This document shows positions 12,046-24,721 of a stretch of DNA of 64,000 bases, in pieces; positions within the stretch are counted from its first letter, which is position 1, and every line of letters begins with the position of its first letter. The DNA is from Cerrena zonata (lineage: Eukaryota; Basidiomycota; Agaricomycetes; Polyporales; Cerrenaceae). The stretch lies in assembly GCA_038087015.1 (NCBI GenBank), contig JASBNA010000012.1, positions 1-64,000 of the forward strand. Direction: 5' to 3'. Under the pieces are notes generated by a model. That model ran no database searches and was not told where the DNA came from. It was given only the letters and a program-made list of their open reading frames with translations. The position numbers and the translations under genes were made by a program.

Positions 12046-14000
12046 GAGACTGATACCTGTACGGCACCACAACAAACTCACAGACGCATATCCCTGTGGA
12101 AGTCTAAAATATGCGTACTGCCTAGAGGTCCCGAAAGACGACTCGAGTTGTCGAATGGAGGTGGTAGTTCGAGGGAGAAGCTGTGTGTCGAGCGACGTTG
12201 CGGCCGCCTACAGAATGTATACCACAAGTTCGGTGAGTTTAGGGGTTTCAGTAGGATGTCAGTTTCGATGGTGAGTATGAACATCCCAAGGAGGAGAAGT
12301 TGAGAACATGGGGTAGGAACCGGGTAAGCTGAGGGAGGGAAGGGGAATACGCCGTTGTTCATGCGAGCTCGAGACATGGGGATCGAAGGACTTCGAGAGT
12401 AAGCTAGCAAGCAGACGCGATGACGAACTATAGAAGAATATTAGTACATGAAATAAGAATTCATTAGAGAAGATTATATTTTCCAGCACAAAACGACGCA
12501 CGATAGCTACCGACGTGCCTACAAACGGATACATACTTGGCCAGACGGCTTCGGGCGAGAGCACTAGACGCCAAGTCAATGAGATTGAGGAGTACAGAGC
12601 GACAATACACGTTGTTCCTATGTGAGAAATAGCGACTGCATATCGTCGTTGTCGAACCAGTCGTAGAAGGAGAGGTATCCCCACCAGTAGGTTCGTTTGT
12701 GTCTATGACGTAAGCAAACCCAAGTCGTCATCTCAAGCAAAATGAAAGCTTGCAGGTCTGTTGCTGCTGCCATCATGGGCACATCGTGTCTGTCTTGGCC
12801 AGCTATTCAGACTCTATGCACTGTCTCTCTCCATTTGACGTTCCCATCGAAATCGCTGGTATCGGTGCCGTTCTGTCCCACCAACTCCTACACCTCGCTC
12901 CTCGTGTGAGGAAGAGTTGGTGAAGGGAAAGAGGGGGATACATACCGTGCGAGATGCTGAGCCCGGCAAGTTTCACAGTATACCATCAGAATACGATAAT
13001 CTTGACACCGAAATTTGAGGAAAGCGACATCAGGACAAACAAGATAAAAATAAACAGACAATAGACGTACGTAGGTTCCCCACGCGGGGTAGAGACGAGG
13101 CGATGCGAGGGATTCTGGGTACAGGGTCGAGCAAAGTGGATGTGGATGAATGCGGTAGCAATCTAGAGAGGGTGTAAGTGTAGACAAAGTAAATACATGA
13201 ATGGGACGCACGATTACACCGCTACCAAAATACGTGCAACATCAAACAACCACGCGGTACTCTAGGGCTGAGCGAATTGATTTATCTCGAGGACGGGGGA
13301 GAGTAAACCGAGAATGGAGCCGACGAGGATGATAACGATCGCTGCGGCCCTCTGGTCAAAGACGTCTTCGCTGTGGGCCTCACTAGAACCATAATTGACG
13401 TCTTCCACGTCGTCTCTGCGAAACGACGAGTTCTTGCGGTGCTTCGTTTTCCATGAAACGAGGATTTGGAAAGGGGGTGGTTGTGGGTTGGGCTTTTAAA
13501 CGAAAGGGGGGTGAGCACTATGTCTCTGTCTCATGCCAGAGAAAGTGACTATGCTACATTTGCGGTCTTCCTGTTGATTAACACCAGAAGTGATCGATGA
13601 CATGGTTGACCAAGATATCGAATAATGAGACAGAAGAGTATATTCGATAATCTAGGGGGAAGAATGAGTGACAGAGTACGAGAAACACGTGTTTGAGTAT
13701 TGAGATGTTGTAAGGGCATTGTTGGGGGAATACGCGTGTGACTATCGCGAATACAAAGGCTACAGTCTCTCTCCAGGGGCTGCCTGAACGGCCCGAATGA
13801 AAGACATGGCAGCAGCGAGGATGAAATCAGCAGGTACCAAAACGGACTATTTGGCCAGGTAATATCCGAGTCATCAAGTGAGTTTCAGAGTGACGACCGA
13901 CCGTCAATGATCGTGTTTGGACCACCTCAAGCAACCCAGAGAAGAGTTACAGCGGCCTACCAGGTTTTCGGAGCGCAAAAGGAGACTGTATAAGTGGTGT
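12046..14000 (-). pseudogene. ZIP relic unit B3 (array 1)
   Basis: A longer ZIP relic, collinear with 31725-33560. On the minus strand the TM1-TM2 part is visible at about 13460-13060: a degenerate IVIILVGS-like TM1, an intron with GT and TAG borders, then IATAFIHIHFARP in place of the family's IATAFIHLLDPA, followed by frameshifts. A degraded leader exon (KTWxAAVTLLW) lies near 13950. The 12050-12700 part is repeat DNA with only poor open frames. Confidence 0.6.
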
Positions 14001-15654
14001 TGAGGATCGAGATTAGGAAGACTGATAGAACGGCCGAGGCTGGACGGGATGAGTTGAAGGTGGTAGGATAAGAGGTATGTATGGGCCAAGTCGAGTGAGT
14101 AGCCCATATGGAGGAGATGTCGGGACTATACGAGTGAAGAAGCATTGTGACGTCCGTCAGTAATTTCGACTTTCTGCAGACTGGTATGGGGGACTCGGAG
14201 AGTCGCTAAGTTGGTAGACATGGCTCGGTCTTGTATTTGCGTGTACGATGTTTTGTTCGACACGCCGTTTTCAGACCTACTGTAAATGTCGATCAAGACG
14301 GAAGGGTAGAAGAGACGTATTACGTACCTTAAGGAGAGGGAGAAACGAGGTTTGGTCACATCGAGTAAACGATTTTACACCCCTTGTTCGATTCGGCTTG
14401 GGAAAGGAGTTGTCATGCGTGGATGAGGAATCTCGTAGGTTGTACACCGAGACTGACAGTAATGTCAAGGAGAGCGGTGGTTCCGGAAATAACGGACCTA
14501 ATACTGAGAATGCAGACACGAGCAAGTAGTAGATAAATGACTGAGGAGAGAAAGAAAAGACATGGCGAACGACGAGGAGGATAAAGAGAACATTCGTCAA
14601 CGGTGAGGATATGGGTGATGGAGCCAATTTCAACCGATGTAATTGAGAGCTGCGAGGAATTTGACTATGCTGGGTGAGACATGGCTTCGGAGTGAAGACA
14701 GATTGTCAACGAGTAGCTAATCCGTTTGCGTCAAGCATTGTTCCAGAGCGAGGGGTAATAATGACGCGGATGTACCAGGTTTGTGGAGTGCAAAAGAAAG
14801 CTGCCGGGATTAATATCGCGGGGAATGGTAGAGAGGTAGAGGGTATTGGAGGTCGAAGATGGTCGGGATGTAGAAGCATTTCGCAGATCAATCCATATAG
14901 AGGAGGATGAGAACCGACGCGGTCTCCCCAAAGGTTTCGTCAAGACCAGCGAATGAGTGGATTAGTGAGCTAGAACAGCAGCGGGAACAAGATTGAAGTT
15001 ATTGTCAGTGCCTAACACGAGACTGTCGAAGACAATCATACCAACATACCCGTGCAGCACCACACCGAGCTCCAAAGTGCTCACGTTATGCACACGGTTC
15101 TCGAAGTCCGGCACATTGGGATAGAGCCCGACGAAGGAGTTTTCAAAATTGTCATGTTCTTGGGAGACGATCAGTTGTCAGGTTGGAAGTAGAACTTCTG
15201 TGTCAACCGATATAATGGTTACCCATTGAATATTTGTTACCAGGCTTGATGAGAGATGGTTTCGATATCCAAAGGAAGGTGAGATCGAGCAAATATGGCT
15301 GGGAGTAGGATAGGCTAGGAGGAAGGAAGAATTGGTGACATTGCTCATTTCATGCGATTATGATTGAAGGTGTTCGAGACGAGGGTCTGGAAAAGAATCA
15401 CGGCGGAAAAGTGTAAAATGTCAATAAATATGAAACCAAAAGCACGGGGTAAAGGTTTGTGCTATTCTAAAGGAAAACGACGAGCGATTTGAAATGCCTA
15501 CAGGATCAAATACACGCAGATGACAGAGGAAAACATACCAGTTGTAGGACGGTACTATCAAGACCTCCACTAGACCCGTAGTAGAAGAAAACAGCGATTG
15601 TTTTCATATCGTCGTCGTCGAGGTAGAATGAATAGGGCCAGGATATTTTGCCGC
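14001..15654 (-). pseudogene. ZIP relic units B4 (array 1)
   Basis: More minus-strand ZIP debris. A leader-like exon lies near 14780 (WYIRVIITPRSG), and a TM4 exon fragment reading TLELGVVLHG lies near 15060-15090, preceded by the loop YPNVPDFENRVHNVS; the latter is homologous to 9820-9990. The first part matches 33560-34190 of array 2, with about 250 bases (14450-14710) missing there. No intact reading frame. The array sequence stops abruptly near 15655 at the MULE boundary. Confidence 0.55.
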
Positions 15655-18600
15655 CAACGCCCACCACCGCACACCGCGGTGGTAGTTGGGTGGGCAGTGG
15701 TGGGCATATTTTTTTGACGTCGTTTACTTTATTGTTATTTTGAAACAAATATATAACATACTTGTTCGGGGTGTTCTCCGACTCATTAGTCCAATGTTTC
15801 TCAGTTTTGTAAAGCAATACTATGATTTCAAAAACTTGAATGGTAGCTTCGTGCCGTGGGATACTTGGGGATCGTTGACGCCCGATGTTGGGGAAATAGG
15901 AGGTCACCCTCGTTTGTGAAAAATAGCATAGGGGGATTGTTTTCTAAGGTACGGGACCTCTACAATAGTGCTTTTATGCATGTCTACTATATATTAGTGA
16001 GGAGATACCGAGTGTCAAACACCCAACCGTTGGTATAGTTGAATAAATATCTTGAATCTAGTACTATACTGTATGTAGAAAGCGGTGAGTACGGCCCGTG
16101 TGACTACCGTGATCCTTGTACTAGACTCACTATATACTCCATTGAGGACTCTTACACAAAATGATATTTTTGAGAGTCTATTATAACTGTCAAACTATCA
16201 ATCTTTCGAGTTTGAGCCAGGTTGGACAACAGTAAGGTGTGCAAATATTCACTCGTTACTCTCAGGCTGACCGGTATAGACGGATTAGATTAGGTCGATG
16301 GCATAGCTTTCTGCCACAGCCGCATCATCCGACTCAGAATGCTGATAAGTCTATACAAGATCATTTGCTAATTGAATACACCTGGTGCGCACAGCGGTGG
16401 TAGGTATGGTGGTAGGTGGTGGTAGTACGGTGTGCAATGGTGGCACCACGGTGTGCAGCGGTGGTAGGGATGGTGTGCAGCGGTGGTAGGCACGGTGTGC
16501 AGTGGCAGATTGGTGGTACCGCAGTTGCAGTGGTGGTATATACGTGTTGTAATATCAAATGTGGCGGTAAGTGCTTATTTCATAATCATATCATAGATTC
16601 TGCTCATGAGATGATACAGGGATGATCGGCGATTACGCACATGCACTGTTGGTGGCGTGTTCGTTACATACCATTCTTCCCGTATCTCCAAGGAACCATT
16701 CTGGGATTATGATGTACCCCCGGAATATACATTATTCTACCAACAAGCAACAGATTACTATGGCCTAGATGCATAGACGTCAGGAGGCATTGGAGGCGCA
16801 AATCTTCATCCACAATATGGGTACTAGTACAGTACCCTTTTGCATTGTCTTATTTTCGATGTCATATTACCTTTGACCGCTATTTTTTCAGTCCCATAGC
16901 GGTGCTACCAGCGACTCAGACATCCAACCTGAGCGTACAAGGTTTTCTTCTCAATGGTAAGTTCTCATTATTGCAACACATTTTCGAGCTAATCCAATCA
17001 ATAGGACTTTGTTCGCCATATTTTCAATTATTTCAGACAGACGGATGAGCAGCAGCCCACTCAACAGCATACATGGGCTCGGAAACCCCTAGGGAAGAGA
17101 TCAGGGAAGCCAAGAGCGGCTGCAAACTTGTATGAAGGATTGGTACCGATTTTAGATCCTGTTACAGGTGCATAGTGCGTTCCATGTTGACATAAGCTTT
17201 ATTTACACTGGGTGATACAGGTGAACCTGTGGCCTATGTGCCGAAATCAAACCCGGCTTTCTCCTCTATGCCGACATCTGAATTTATGTTTACCCCTTCG
17301 CCCATGCCCCTCTCGACTACCCATTCACCTGTTCATCAGCCAAACTTGACGTCCATCCCGCCCGCTTTGGTGCCAGGCAGGATCTTCACTGCTAAGTCTC
17401 ACGCCAACTATGCACCCAATGGTCCCAATTCTACACCTGGTACGGGTCTCTCATCCCTACCATCTGGTTATGCAAAAGGTCCACCTCCAAATCCACTTCC
17501 GTCTGCCTTGCAGACAGCGGATGGCTCAGTTCATCCGGAACTCGGAGTGGAGGGTTGGACTCCTTGGCCCGACGGTGATTTCAAACGTCTGTTTACAAAC
17601 GATGATGTCAAAGTCTCCAAAGGGATCATGGTACACTGGGCGACAGTTGTTCACACTTATCGTGGCAACCCTGCAGCCGTAACATGGCCACAGGGAAAGA
17701 AACTGATTCGAAAATGCCTCGGTGTCATTGTTTGCAAAAATCCAGACTGTAGGGTCCGTTTGCGACCGACAACCCGTCCAGCTAGTATGGCGAAACTCCT
17801 TGAATCTTTATGCCAATGTGGGGATGAACTGTACCTTATCTCTTGCGACGTGAAGATGGTCATACACGAATTTCTATTTGGAAAACACTTCGAACATCAT
17901 GGTCGACATAGTCACCCTCGCCCTCATCCCATCCATCTTGATCTCTCAGAACAACGAAAGCTTACACAGTTGGTACACGAACATCCTGATGCAGGACCGT
18001 CCAAACTCATGGCTGGTGTACCAAATCTTGATGGATCGAGCGAGCCAATAACTGAGTTATCCACTACGTTGCTAAATTCTGATCGAGTCAAATATGAAGT
18101 GACGAAGATCCGGGACACTGGTTCTCACCAAGCTCGTCATGGAGATCTTGTTGGTGGTCTGGTTACATTTTGCGAAGCCCACCCAGGCTTTGTACTTTAT
18201 TCTACAATTACGCAGGTTGCAGTCATATCTATGCAATCGAGTGTTCTTGCAAGTGCGTTTATCAAGGAGCTGATTCCCAATGAAGCAATCAATGGGATAG
18301 TCTCTGACGCGGCTCATGGATACTGGCAGGATGATGGGGCTCTTCTCATTATCAGCTCAACCTACTCTCCCGTTCTACGGTGTTGGGTTCCAGGAGTTTT
18401 CTCATATTCGAACGGAGCCTCTGCCGAACATTACGCTCTTCATTTCTTTGCGCTCTTCACTGCCATGAGTCGTGATGCAGACCAAAGGGGTATAACAATT
18501 ACAGATCGTTATTTTGCCAATGTAAGTCGAATGATTGATATCAAATTTTTGTTCAAATACTCACATTGATTTGTACAGGTGGTAGATTTCAGTGCTGCCC

Positions 18601-18812
18601 AACGTAGTGGTTTTATCAAGGCCTTTGTACGATTTTGGAGAGAGAAAGGGACGACTCGCTCATCAGATGAGCTCACTGCGGTTGCGGAAACACTTCTCAA
18701 AGGCTGTCAGGAGCACTTTAGAGCTGCTATCACACGCATCAAACGGATCTCAGCTATTGTAACTGCTGATGATTTCCTTAGTTTGTCGTATTCACCAGCT
18801 AACCTCAACAGT
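15655..18812 (+). mobile_element. MULE-like element with GCM-type domain
   Basis: Both ends are breaks in array homology: left of about 15655 the sequence follows the ZIP repeat (compare 12630 and 37560), and from about 18812 it resumes a repeat also present at 43735. The left end has a GC-rich palindromic stretch (CCCACCACCGCACACCGCGG, near 15660), which could be a terminal repeat; I do not see its mate on the right, so the right end may be truncated. The interior holds one transposase-like gene and a GGTGGT-rich tract. Assigned to the MULE group by the zinc domain and by the DAAHGYW and DFSAAQ motifs, from family knowledge only. Confidence 0.5.
16386..16545. repeat. GGTGGT/GTGTGCAG-rich tract
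   Basis: About 160 bases made of short imperfect units such as CGGTGGTAG and ACGGTGTGCAGCGGTGG, strongly G-rich on the plus strand. Related words occur at the left end of the same element near 15660-15710, so it may be part of the element's end structure. Runs of GG pairs could fold into a G-quadruplex. Confidence 0.55.
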
Positions 18813-18838
18813 AGGAACGATACCCTCGCTCGAACATA
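16991..18838 (+). pseudogene. GCM-domain MULE-type transposase, 3' truncated
   Basis: Likely transposase-derived protein. Exons I can join: a first one ending at about 17165 (starting DFVRHIFNYFRQTDEQ near 16999), a main exon from 17220 to about 18520, and a last exon from 18579. The main exon has a proline-rich lead, then a GCM/WRKY-like zinc domain: WTPWPDG, KLIRKCLGVIVCKNPDC, CQCGDELYLISC, HSHPRPHP. Further on are GIVSDAAHGYW and, across the intron, VDFSAAQRSGF, which fit the first two catalytic Asp positions of MULE-type RNase-H folds. The frame then runs into array sequence at about 18812 and stops at 18838, so the region of the last catalytic acid is missing. The start codon is not resolved. 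Confidence 0.6.
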
Positions 18839-19735
18839 GTTCTCCAACGTCATACTAGATTGGTCGCGGCTCTACTACGAACATCCTTACCACCGCACCC
18901 GCAAGTCTAGTTTCGTCCTCTCTAGCATACCACCGCTTGTCATTCCCTGACAAGTCGAATGGCAATGCTCACGAGCAGGGACCTCATTTTTGCCGTCCAC
19001 TCTCCTGGCCTGATTACAACTCCATGCTATTATTCCACAGCTCTCACATCCTACACGCAACGGCCGCCCACGTCTTCCATCTATCCCGTACGGAATACAA
19101 CGACAACCGGCACCTTATTGTTTTCAACCTCTCCCCGTTACGATAACATTCTACCTCCGTTATCGCCTCTGTCATCTCCTCCTAACCACACCTCTGCGTC
19201 GGTGTGTCTGATTTACTATAGCTGGCGCATTCTCCCTTCGCACCTCTCGACCCTGTTCAATCCTATCGTCGATCTATTCGGGAGGAACCCGAAGTGCTAG
19301 TTGACAGTTCGCAATATCTTTTTCACTCAAGAATAGACTTCGTCCATCTCCTATCATACCTCATGTCTCTCGTCTCGCAGTGTCAGACAGATCATACGAG
19401 GGGTCGTCCCGTTGCCTGTATCTATCTATATCATACTACAGGGGTAGATCTCCTCTACTTGAAGATCGCTAGAACTGATATCACTGGTTCGCCGCCCACA
19501 ACGACAATTCCTCTCTTTCGAACTGCCAAAAATGGTGCTAGATTCCGTCTACAATGCGGTGAACCTTATCGGCAAAAGACACATCAGCTCCGAATTTATT
19601 CTCTCGATAGGATTTTCAAGATAAGCTGCTTGAACGAGAGGGCCGACGGTGACAAGAGCCATCGAGGAGAGAGGGATAGATCAATCAGTATACTAGTAGG
19701 GCCTGAGTCGCATTGAGCTCACGTGCTCGTGCCGG
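18813..19735. repeat. Array-end repeat, copy 1
   Basis: Homologous to 43735-44740: both begin CTCG(C)TCGAACATAGTTCTCCAACGT-like and share several further words, for example CAATGCGGTGAACC near 19552 against CAATATGGTGAACC near 44510. No gene is recognised; open frames at 18959-19300 and 19294-19716 are not preserved in the second copy. Confidence 0.55.
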
Positions 19736-20325
19736 CGGCAAGATTATGGCCGAAGGGATGCCGCCCCCATTCTCCCTACAGAGATTGAAGGTCCGCTGGA
19801 CACCACCTAAGTCCCACTTCAGAGACATAAGCCTACCATTTTAATATACTACGTTCAGCAGGTCCACTAGCAGCGTTGTATTGATGGTGAGTTTCACCTT
19901 TATTCGAGAGATTTATGACGCTATAGGACTTTACCTCACTTCTCTATTCAGCCTGAGGCAGCCTGCGCCATAGCGAATGAGAAAAATCAAGTTATGTTAT
20001 GTGTAAACCACCGTATATTGCACTAGCGACTGCCATATGCATGTGAGATGACATAAATTATTGTATATACATTTTTCATTTTGAATACTCTTCCAGGACA
20101 CTCGTATGGCTCTCATTGCTCTTGATCAGATTGTCTCTTTGACTGCTCTTACGATAATTGTGTTTTACGGGCTCAGTCAAGACAGGTCAAGTTGACATAG
20201 CATTGTCCTAATATATTCGCAAAACACAGGTATCACAAAATCGCAAAGCTAAAGTACGCATAGGCCTGTTGAGTCAATTTTCGACGGCATACTTGGATAT
20301 AGTGTGAAGAGAACCCAGAGGAAAC
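19736..20325. other. Intergenic, nothing recognised
   Basis: The stretch between the array and the 3' end of the first P450 is AT-rich. I see no gene, repeat or RNA in it. Confidence 0.5.
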
Positions 20326-22487
20326 TCAAGCTCGTTTGGTAAGCTTGAGTGGAACAGACTCAACACCGAAGGCAAGTCCAATCATACTTGCTTTTTCCAT
20401 TACCCTCTCTGCATACTGAGCGCGAGTCTCATTTGGTTGAAGCAAGACATCAACTTTCCAATCTCTCAAAAGAAGGGAGAAGAAAGTCAAAGCTTCGAGC
20501 TGGGAGAATTTCCGTCCAATGCATGCACGAGGGCCGGCACCAAACATTGTCATATCATGGTCAGAAGCTCCATACCATCTGGAGGGATTGAATTTCTCTG
20601 GTTCCGGGAAGACATGGGGATCGTGGTCTTTGAGGGATATATCAGTACCAGCCGATCATTGCATGTATAATTGAATACGTACGAACACCGACCATGTCAA
20701 TGATGACCAGACTTCCCTTCGGAATAGCGACGGTTTCCTTACGAGGGTATTCAACTTCGACTGTGATGTCCTCGAGTATGTCGCGGCTCAAAATGACTCC
20801 TGCCGCTATCAATCGAATTCTTTAGCATATTCTCAAAAATTATGTTGATAAATATAACTCACGGTAAATGCGTAGCGTCTCAACAAAACATGCCAACGTG
20901 TGTGTAAGCTTAGCAAGGTCATCCAGCGTCTACGAGGCAATTAGTCTAGTGACAAAAATGAATTGAGAAGACGAACCGGGTCCTTGTCTGCAGGTATGTT
21001 TTGTCGAATCTCGTCAACGGCCTTTTCCTGCTCCTCCGGGTGAATCGCAAGGAAAGCGAGTGTTGCCGACATCACATGGGCGGTGGTTTCTGGACACGTA
21101 GTCTTTCGTCAGCTAAAACTCTGCATACACATATAAGGATGATTACCATGGCCAGCGAACATAAAAGTGAAGGTATTACCAATCTGATATAAATATTAAT
21201 CATAACGAGACAAAATAAAGCAGAATTCTTCCTTACCACTTCTTGCATGGATAGGCCAACCTTCGCCTCGTGGTCCAGGGCACCAACTAATCGACTAAAC
21301 AGATCCTTCCGTTGCTTCCCACCGTCGAGTGTTTCGACATCCAGCTCCTCCTTGCGACGAAGAACGAATTCGTTCATCTGTACCTCGAGAGACTTCCATT
21401 TGCTGTCGATGAAGTGTAGGCTACGTTGAGAGTGAACAGTTAGTATTCATCGCGGAGCAGAACACTGTTATAAAGCATACCTTTTGATGGGGAGGCGATA
21501 AGCCCACATAGGTAAGAGGAGACGTGCAATAACGCTCTCACAAACAATCTTGAGGGTATCTCCAAGTGAGGTGTCCGGATCGTCGGGATTTGCCTCCTCT
21601 TCGGCCCATGGAGTACGAACATCGAAACCACATCTGGCTACGACCAAATACGCTAGCTGTTCTGTCTCAGGATCGTATGATAGAGGACCATGATTTCAAT
21701 ACGGACCTTCTGCGGAATCCGATTGAAGTGGTCAAACGTCAGATCAGTTTGTGTCGACCATCCCTCTGCAGACACAAGTTCACGATAGAGTGCAGCGGTC
21801 TCCTCGATTACCATGATATACCTATATTCGGGGTAAATATCTTACAAATGTCTATAAAATGGAAATACTTGCGTCTCTCTCGAGAATGCAGGATTGAGGA
21901 GACGCCGATGGCGTTTCCACATCTCTCCGTTTGCAGTAATGAGGTTGTCACCCCACAATCTACGATCCACGTTAAGTAGGTAACATTTGAATGACCGAGG
22001 CAACATACAAAAGAGCTGAACCAAGAGATTTGGGCTTTTCCATCTGAATTTTGAAGTCGTTGAGGAGGATCTGCTTCGTCACATGAAGTGATCCCGTGTA
22101 GTAGAAGGGTCTTCCAGCCAAAAAAGGTACAACAGAGATCATGTCGCGCTGGCGATTCATGTACCCTGCTCGGTGTTGATAAGTGAAGCATGACTTATCA
22201 AACATCCCGACAAACCTGTTTTACGCCAATACCAGGTCCACTTCATACCAGGGTTCCACCATGTGAGCGGAAGAGCTGCACCAAATATGGTGATGGGAGA
22301 AAAGAGCACTCTCATCCCAGGCATGTAGTTAACGCTCTAGTGTAGCACACATCTGAGCACCTCCAAGAATGATACTGTTATTCACAAACCTTCAAACGGG
22401 AGTTGTACCAGTGTATGTATGATGCCACGGACAAACATACAGTAGTGGCAATTACGCCAAACCAGGACGTTCCAAGGGGAGGCATAG
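20326..22487 (-). CDS. Cytochrome P450 monooxygenase 1
   Basis: Haem-thiolate monooxygenase, probably anchored in the endoplasmic reticulum. Start: ATG at 22487 (MPPLGTSWFGVIATTV), giving an N-terminal membrane segment. The gene is split into many small exons. Landmarks in order: C-helix GEMWKRHRRLLNPAF (near 21900), I-helix AGHETT rebuilt across an intron (FAGH | ETT, near 21160 and 21090), ExxR as ETLR (near 20905), PEKFNPSRW (near 20595), and the haem loop FGAGPRACIG (near 20540) with the Cys ligand. All expected motifs are present, so it is probably functional. Substrate unknown. It shares orientation with the next P450 upstream, about 630 bp away. Confidence 0.9.
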
Positions 22488-23113
22488 TTCTACCCGATTT
22501 CTAAATCAGTAAGCTCTTGAAAGAGAGGTGTTAACGGCTGAGAAGTGGACAGTACCAACTTGACGTGCTTACTGGTTCAGAACAAAGCGAGTATCGAGAC
22601 TCGTTCAAGCGTTGCTGAATAGGTCATGGCAATACGTTGTGTCACCGGTGGGAATCGAAGCGTAAACCCTGAGTGATACCGCACGGCATCTGAGCGTTCC
22701 TATGTCGTTCAAGGAAGATCATAGGCAGCCCTGGACTTCTACTCGTGTTGATGATTAATGGATTGTTACAGGAGAAGTTGGCAATACAATATGTGAAGGA
22801 CTAGCGTACCGCAAAAGTCCGGGGGCTCAGCGGAATTTGAAGATGAATGACTCGGAGGCTAGTCGCTTTGCAACTCGTCAGCGCTAAATTAAGGCTCCGA
22901 CTTTTACGGTAAGCTTCCAAGTCAAATTGGCTGTTTGTCCATGTCAATTATAACATCGCGACTCGATGCGATAACTTGTGTTACATAGTAGGTTTATCTA
23001 AAGACTTATAGAACGAAACACGTGTTTCCAGACAGGCTCCACATCGCGGTTCTCGGTGAAACTATGGAAAGATGGTGATACAAATAACTTGAAGACGGCT
23101 TTCAGTTGCTACA
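22488..23113. promoter_or_regulatory. Intergenic between the two P450 genes
   Basis: It must hold the promoter of P450-1 and the 3' end of P450-2, both on the minus strand. No specific site was recognised. Confidence 0.5.
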
Positions 23114-24721
23114 TCATGTGGGATGAATACGTTCGTTGAAGCGTAAATAGACATCTTCTTCGAGGTATTTCACGGGGGTAGGAAGGGTTGTGGACGCTTT
23201 GGGGCAGCAACTCGGTAGCTTGTTCCCTGTTAGCGTCTCCCCGGTGAAGTCGTACATGCGGAGACATACGATGACCAAGACCTTCATCTCGTATATAGCA
23301 AAGTCTTGCCCTTTACACTGCATTAAACTGTCAGCTTATTATATAGTAACCTATGAGGAGACAAATGAATTACTATATTTGGGCCGCTCCCAAAGGCCGA
23401 CACAAGTGGCGGGGTAGGAATACCCTGTCGATCGTCGTACTTGGTAAATCGGTCGAATTTAAACCGTTCCGGGTCCTCGAAAACATCTTCAGCCATATTG
23501 AGGACATGTCCATCCGCAACAATATACTGTCCCTCTTTTAAAACAACAGACCTATCTCCGTCAAGCGCGAGGTGGATGTCACTGGAAGCTTGGCGTACGA
23601 GAACGGGGAGAACGCATAGGCGCAGAACCTCATTCAACGCCGAGTCAAGGAAAGGAAGGCTATTCTTCCCCACCGCTTTTGAAGGCGACGATAGAAGAGA
23701 GTTGAGGGAACCGCTGTGTTCTTCGTCGATGAGACGATCTACCTCGTCACGAACGGCGATGAGTGCGGTGGGATGATGGATGAGAAGTGCAAAAAACCAG
23801 CATGTAACTCGAAGAGTGTTGATATGCAGCCCAATGATGAATGCGAATAGGATCGCCAACTCCGTCTGGGATGTTAGATGGGCACTGCGAAGAGTACGAA
23901 GTAAATCGTTCCCGGCATCAGCAGCACCTGGAAAACCATTCTTCTGGTTCCAATTCTCTTTGATAAATGAATCTAGAGCAGAAATTACCCGTGCTCGAGC
24001 TTCCACGGGTGTTCTTGGCAAAAACATTCTCGGTGTTAGAAGTCGGGGGAAGTAATAAATTATGCATTGCAAATCCAGTTGAGTATCGAGAGGGAATTTT
24101 GGTCCGAATAGCGCGACAGAGACTGCGCGGTAGATGGTGAAGCTCACAAATTCTATGAGACTGATACGTTCACCTTTGTGAGCATTGATGAACGAGGTGG
24201 TCTCGTGGATGACGCAGTCGCTGTACAAAGGTGCTAGCTGGGTAATGCCACGTGCAGAAAATGATCGTAGCACGGATGTGGAGAGGAGTCGAAATATCTG
24301 ACGTGTAATCGTGCCACTTTCGACACCACCGAGTGATTCGAAAAGCCAGATGTTTATGTTGTTCTCGAGGGATTTGTCTTTCATGATGCGCATCACACCC
24401 TCCTTGTGGGTAGCCACGGTGACTCGCTGGTGGCCAACCGTCAAGGTATAGACAGGGCCATAACGCTCACTGTAGTATAGTAAATTAGCATAGGTATATA
24501 AACGCTATTAATACTGATATCATTCCGCACCGTGATTTGCGCAGAAACGTGACACCGTCCTTGTATAGTTCAAGAATGGTTCCAATCCAAGGAATTGGTG
24601 CATCGGCACTGGGTACAGCATAAACATGTTTTTTCGGAAGTCGGAAACGCAATATGAGGAGGACTACAAGAAAGGCAAGGCAATGATAATCCTCCATGGT
24701 GTGACTGTTGGCGTAGTTCAA
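23114..24721 (-). CDS. Cytochrome P450 2, CYP7/CYP8-like
   Basis: Second P450. Exons: an N-terminal one (start at 24721 or an internal Met in TMEDYHCLAFLVV, a membrane anchor), a long central one (about 24470-23345) and a last one (about 23323-23114). Motifs: ExxR as EVLR in DSALNEVLRL, PERFKFDRF, and the haem loop AFGSGPNI | CKGQDFA joined across an intron of roughly 55 nt, restoring F-x-x-G-x-x-x-C-x-G. The I-helix reads IIGLHINTLRVTCWFFAL and lacks the usual (A/G)Gx(D/E)T(T/S); an Asn-Thr at this place is seen in CYP7/CYP8-type enzymes (sterol hydroxylases, prostacyclin synthase). It may therefore act on a sterol-like substrate or run an unusual, oxygen-independent reaction; this is inference. 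Confidence 0.85.

Noticed and set aside
16361..16625. Open frames in the GGTGGT tract on both strands
   Set aside because: Low-complexity repeat giving open frames by chance.
18959..19716. Two plus-strand frames of 113 and 140 codons
   Set aside because: Not preserved in the homologous copy at 43735-44740; no family resemblance.
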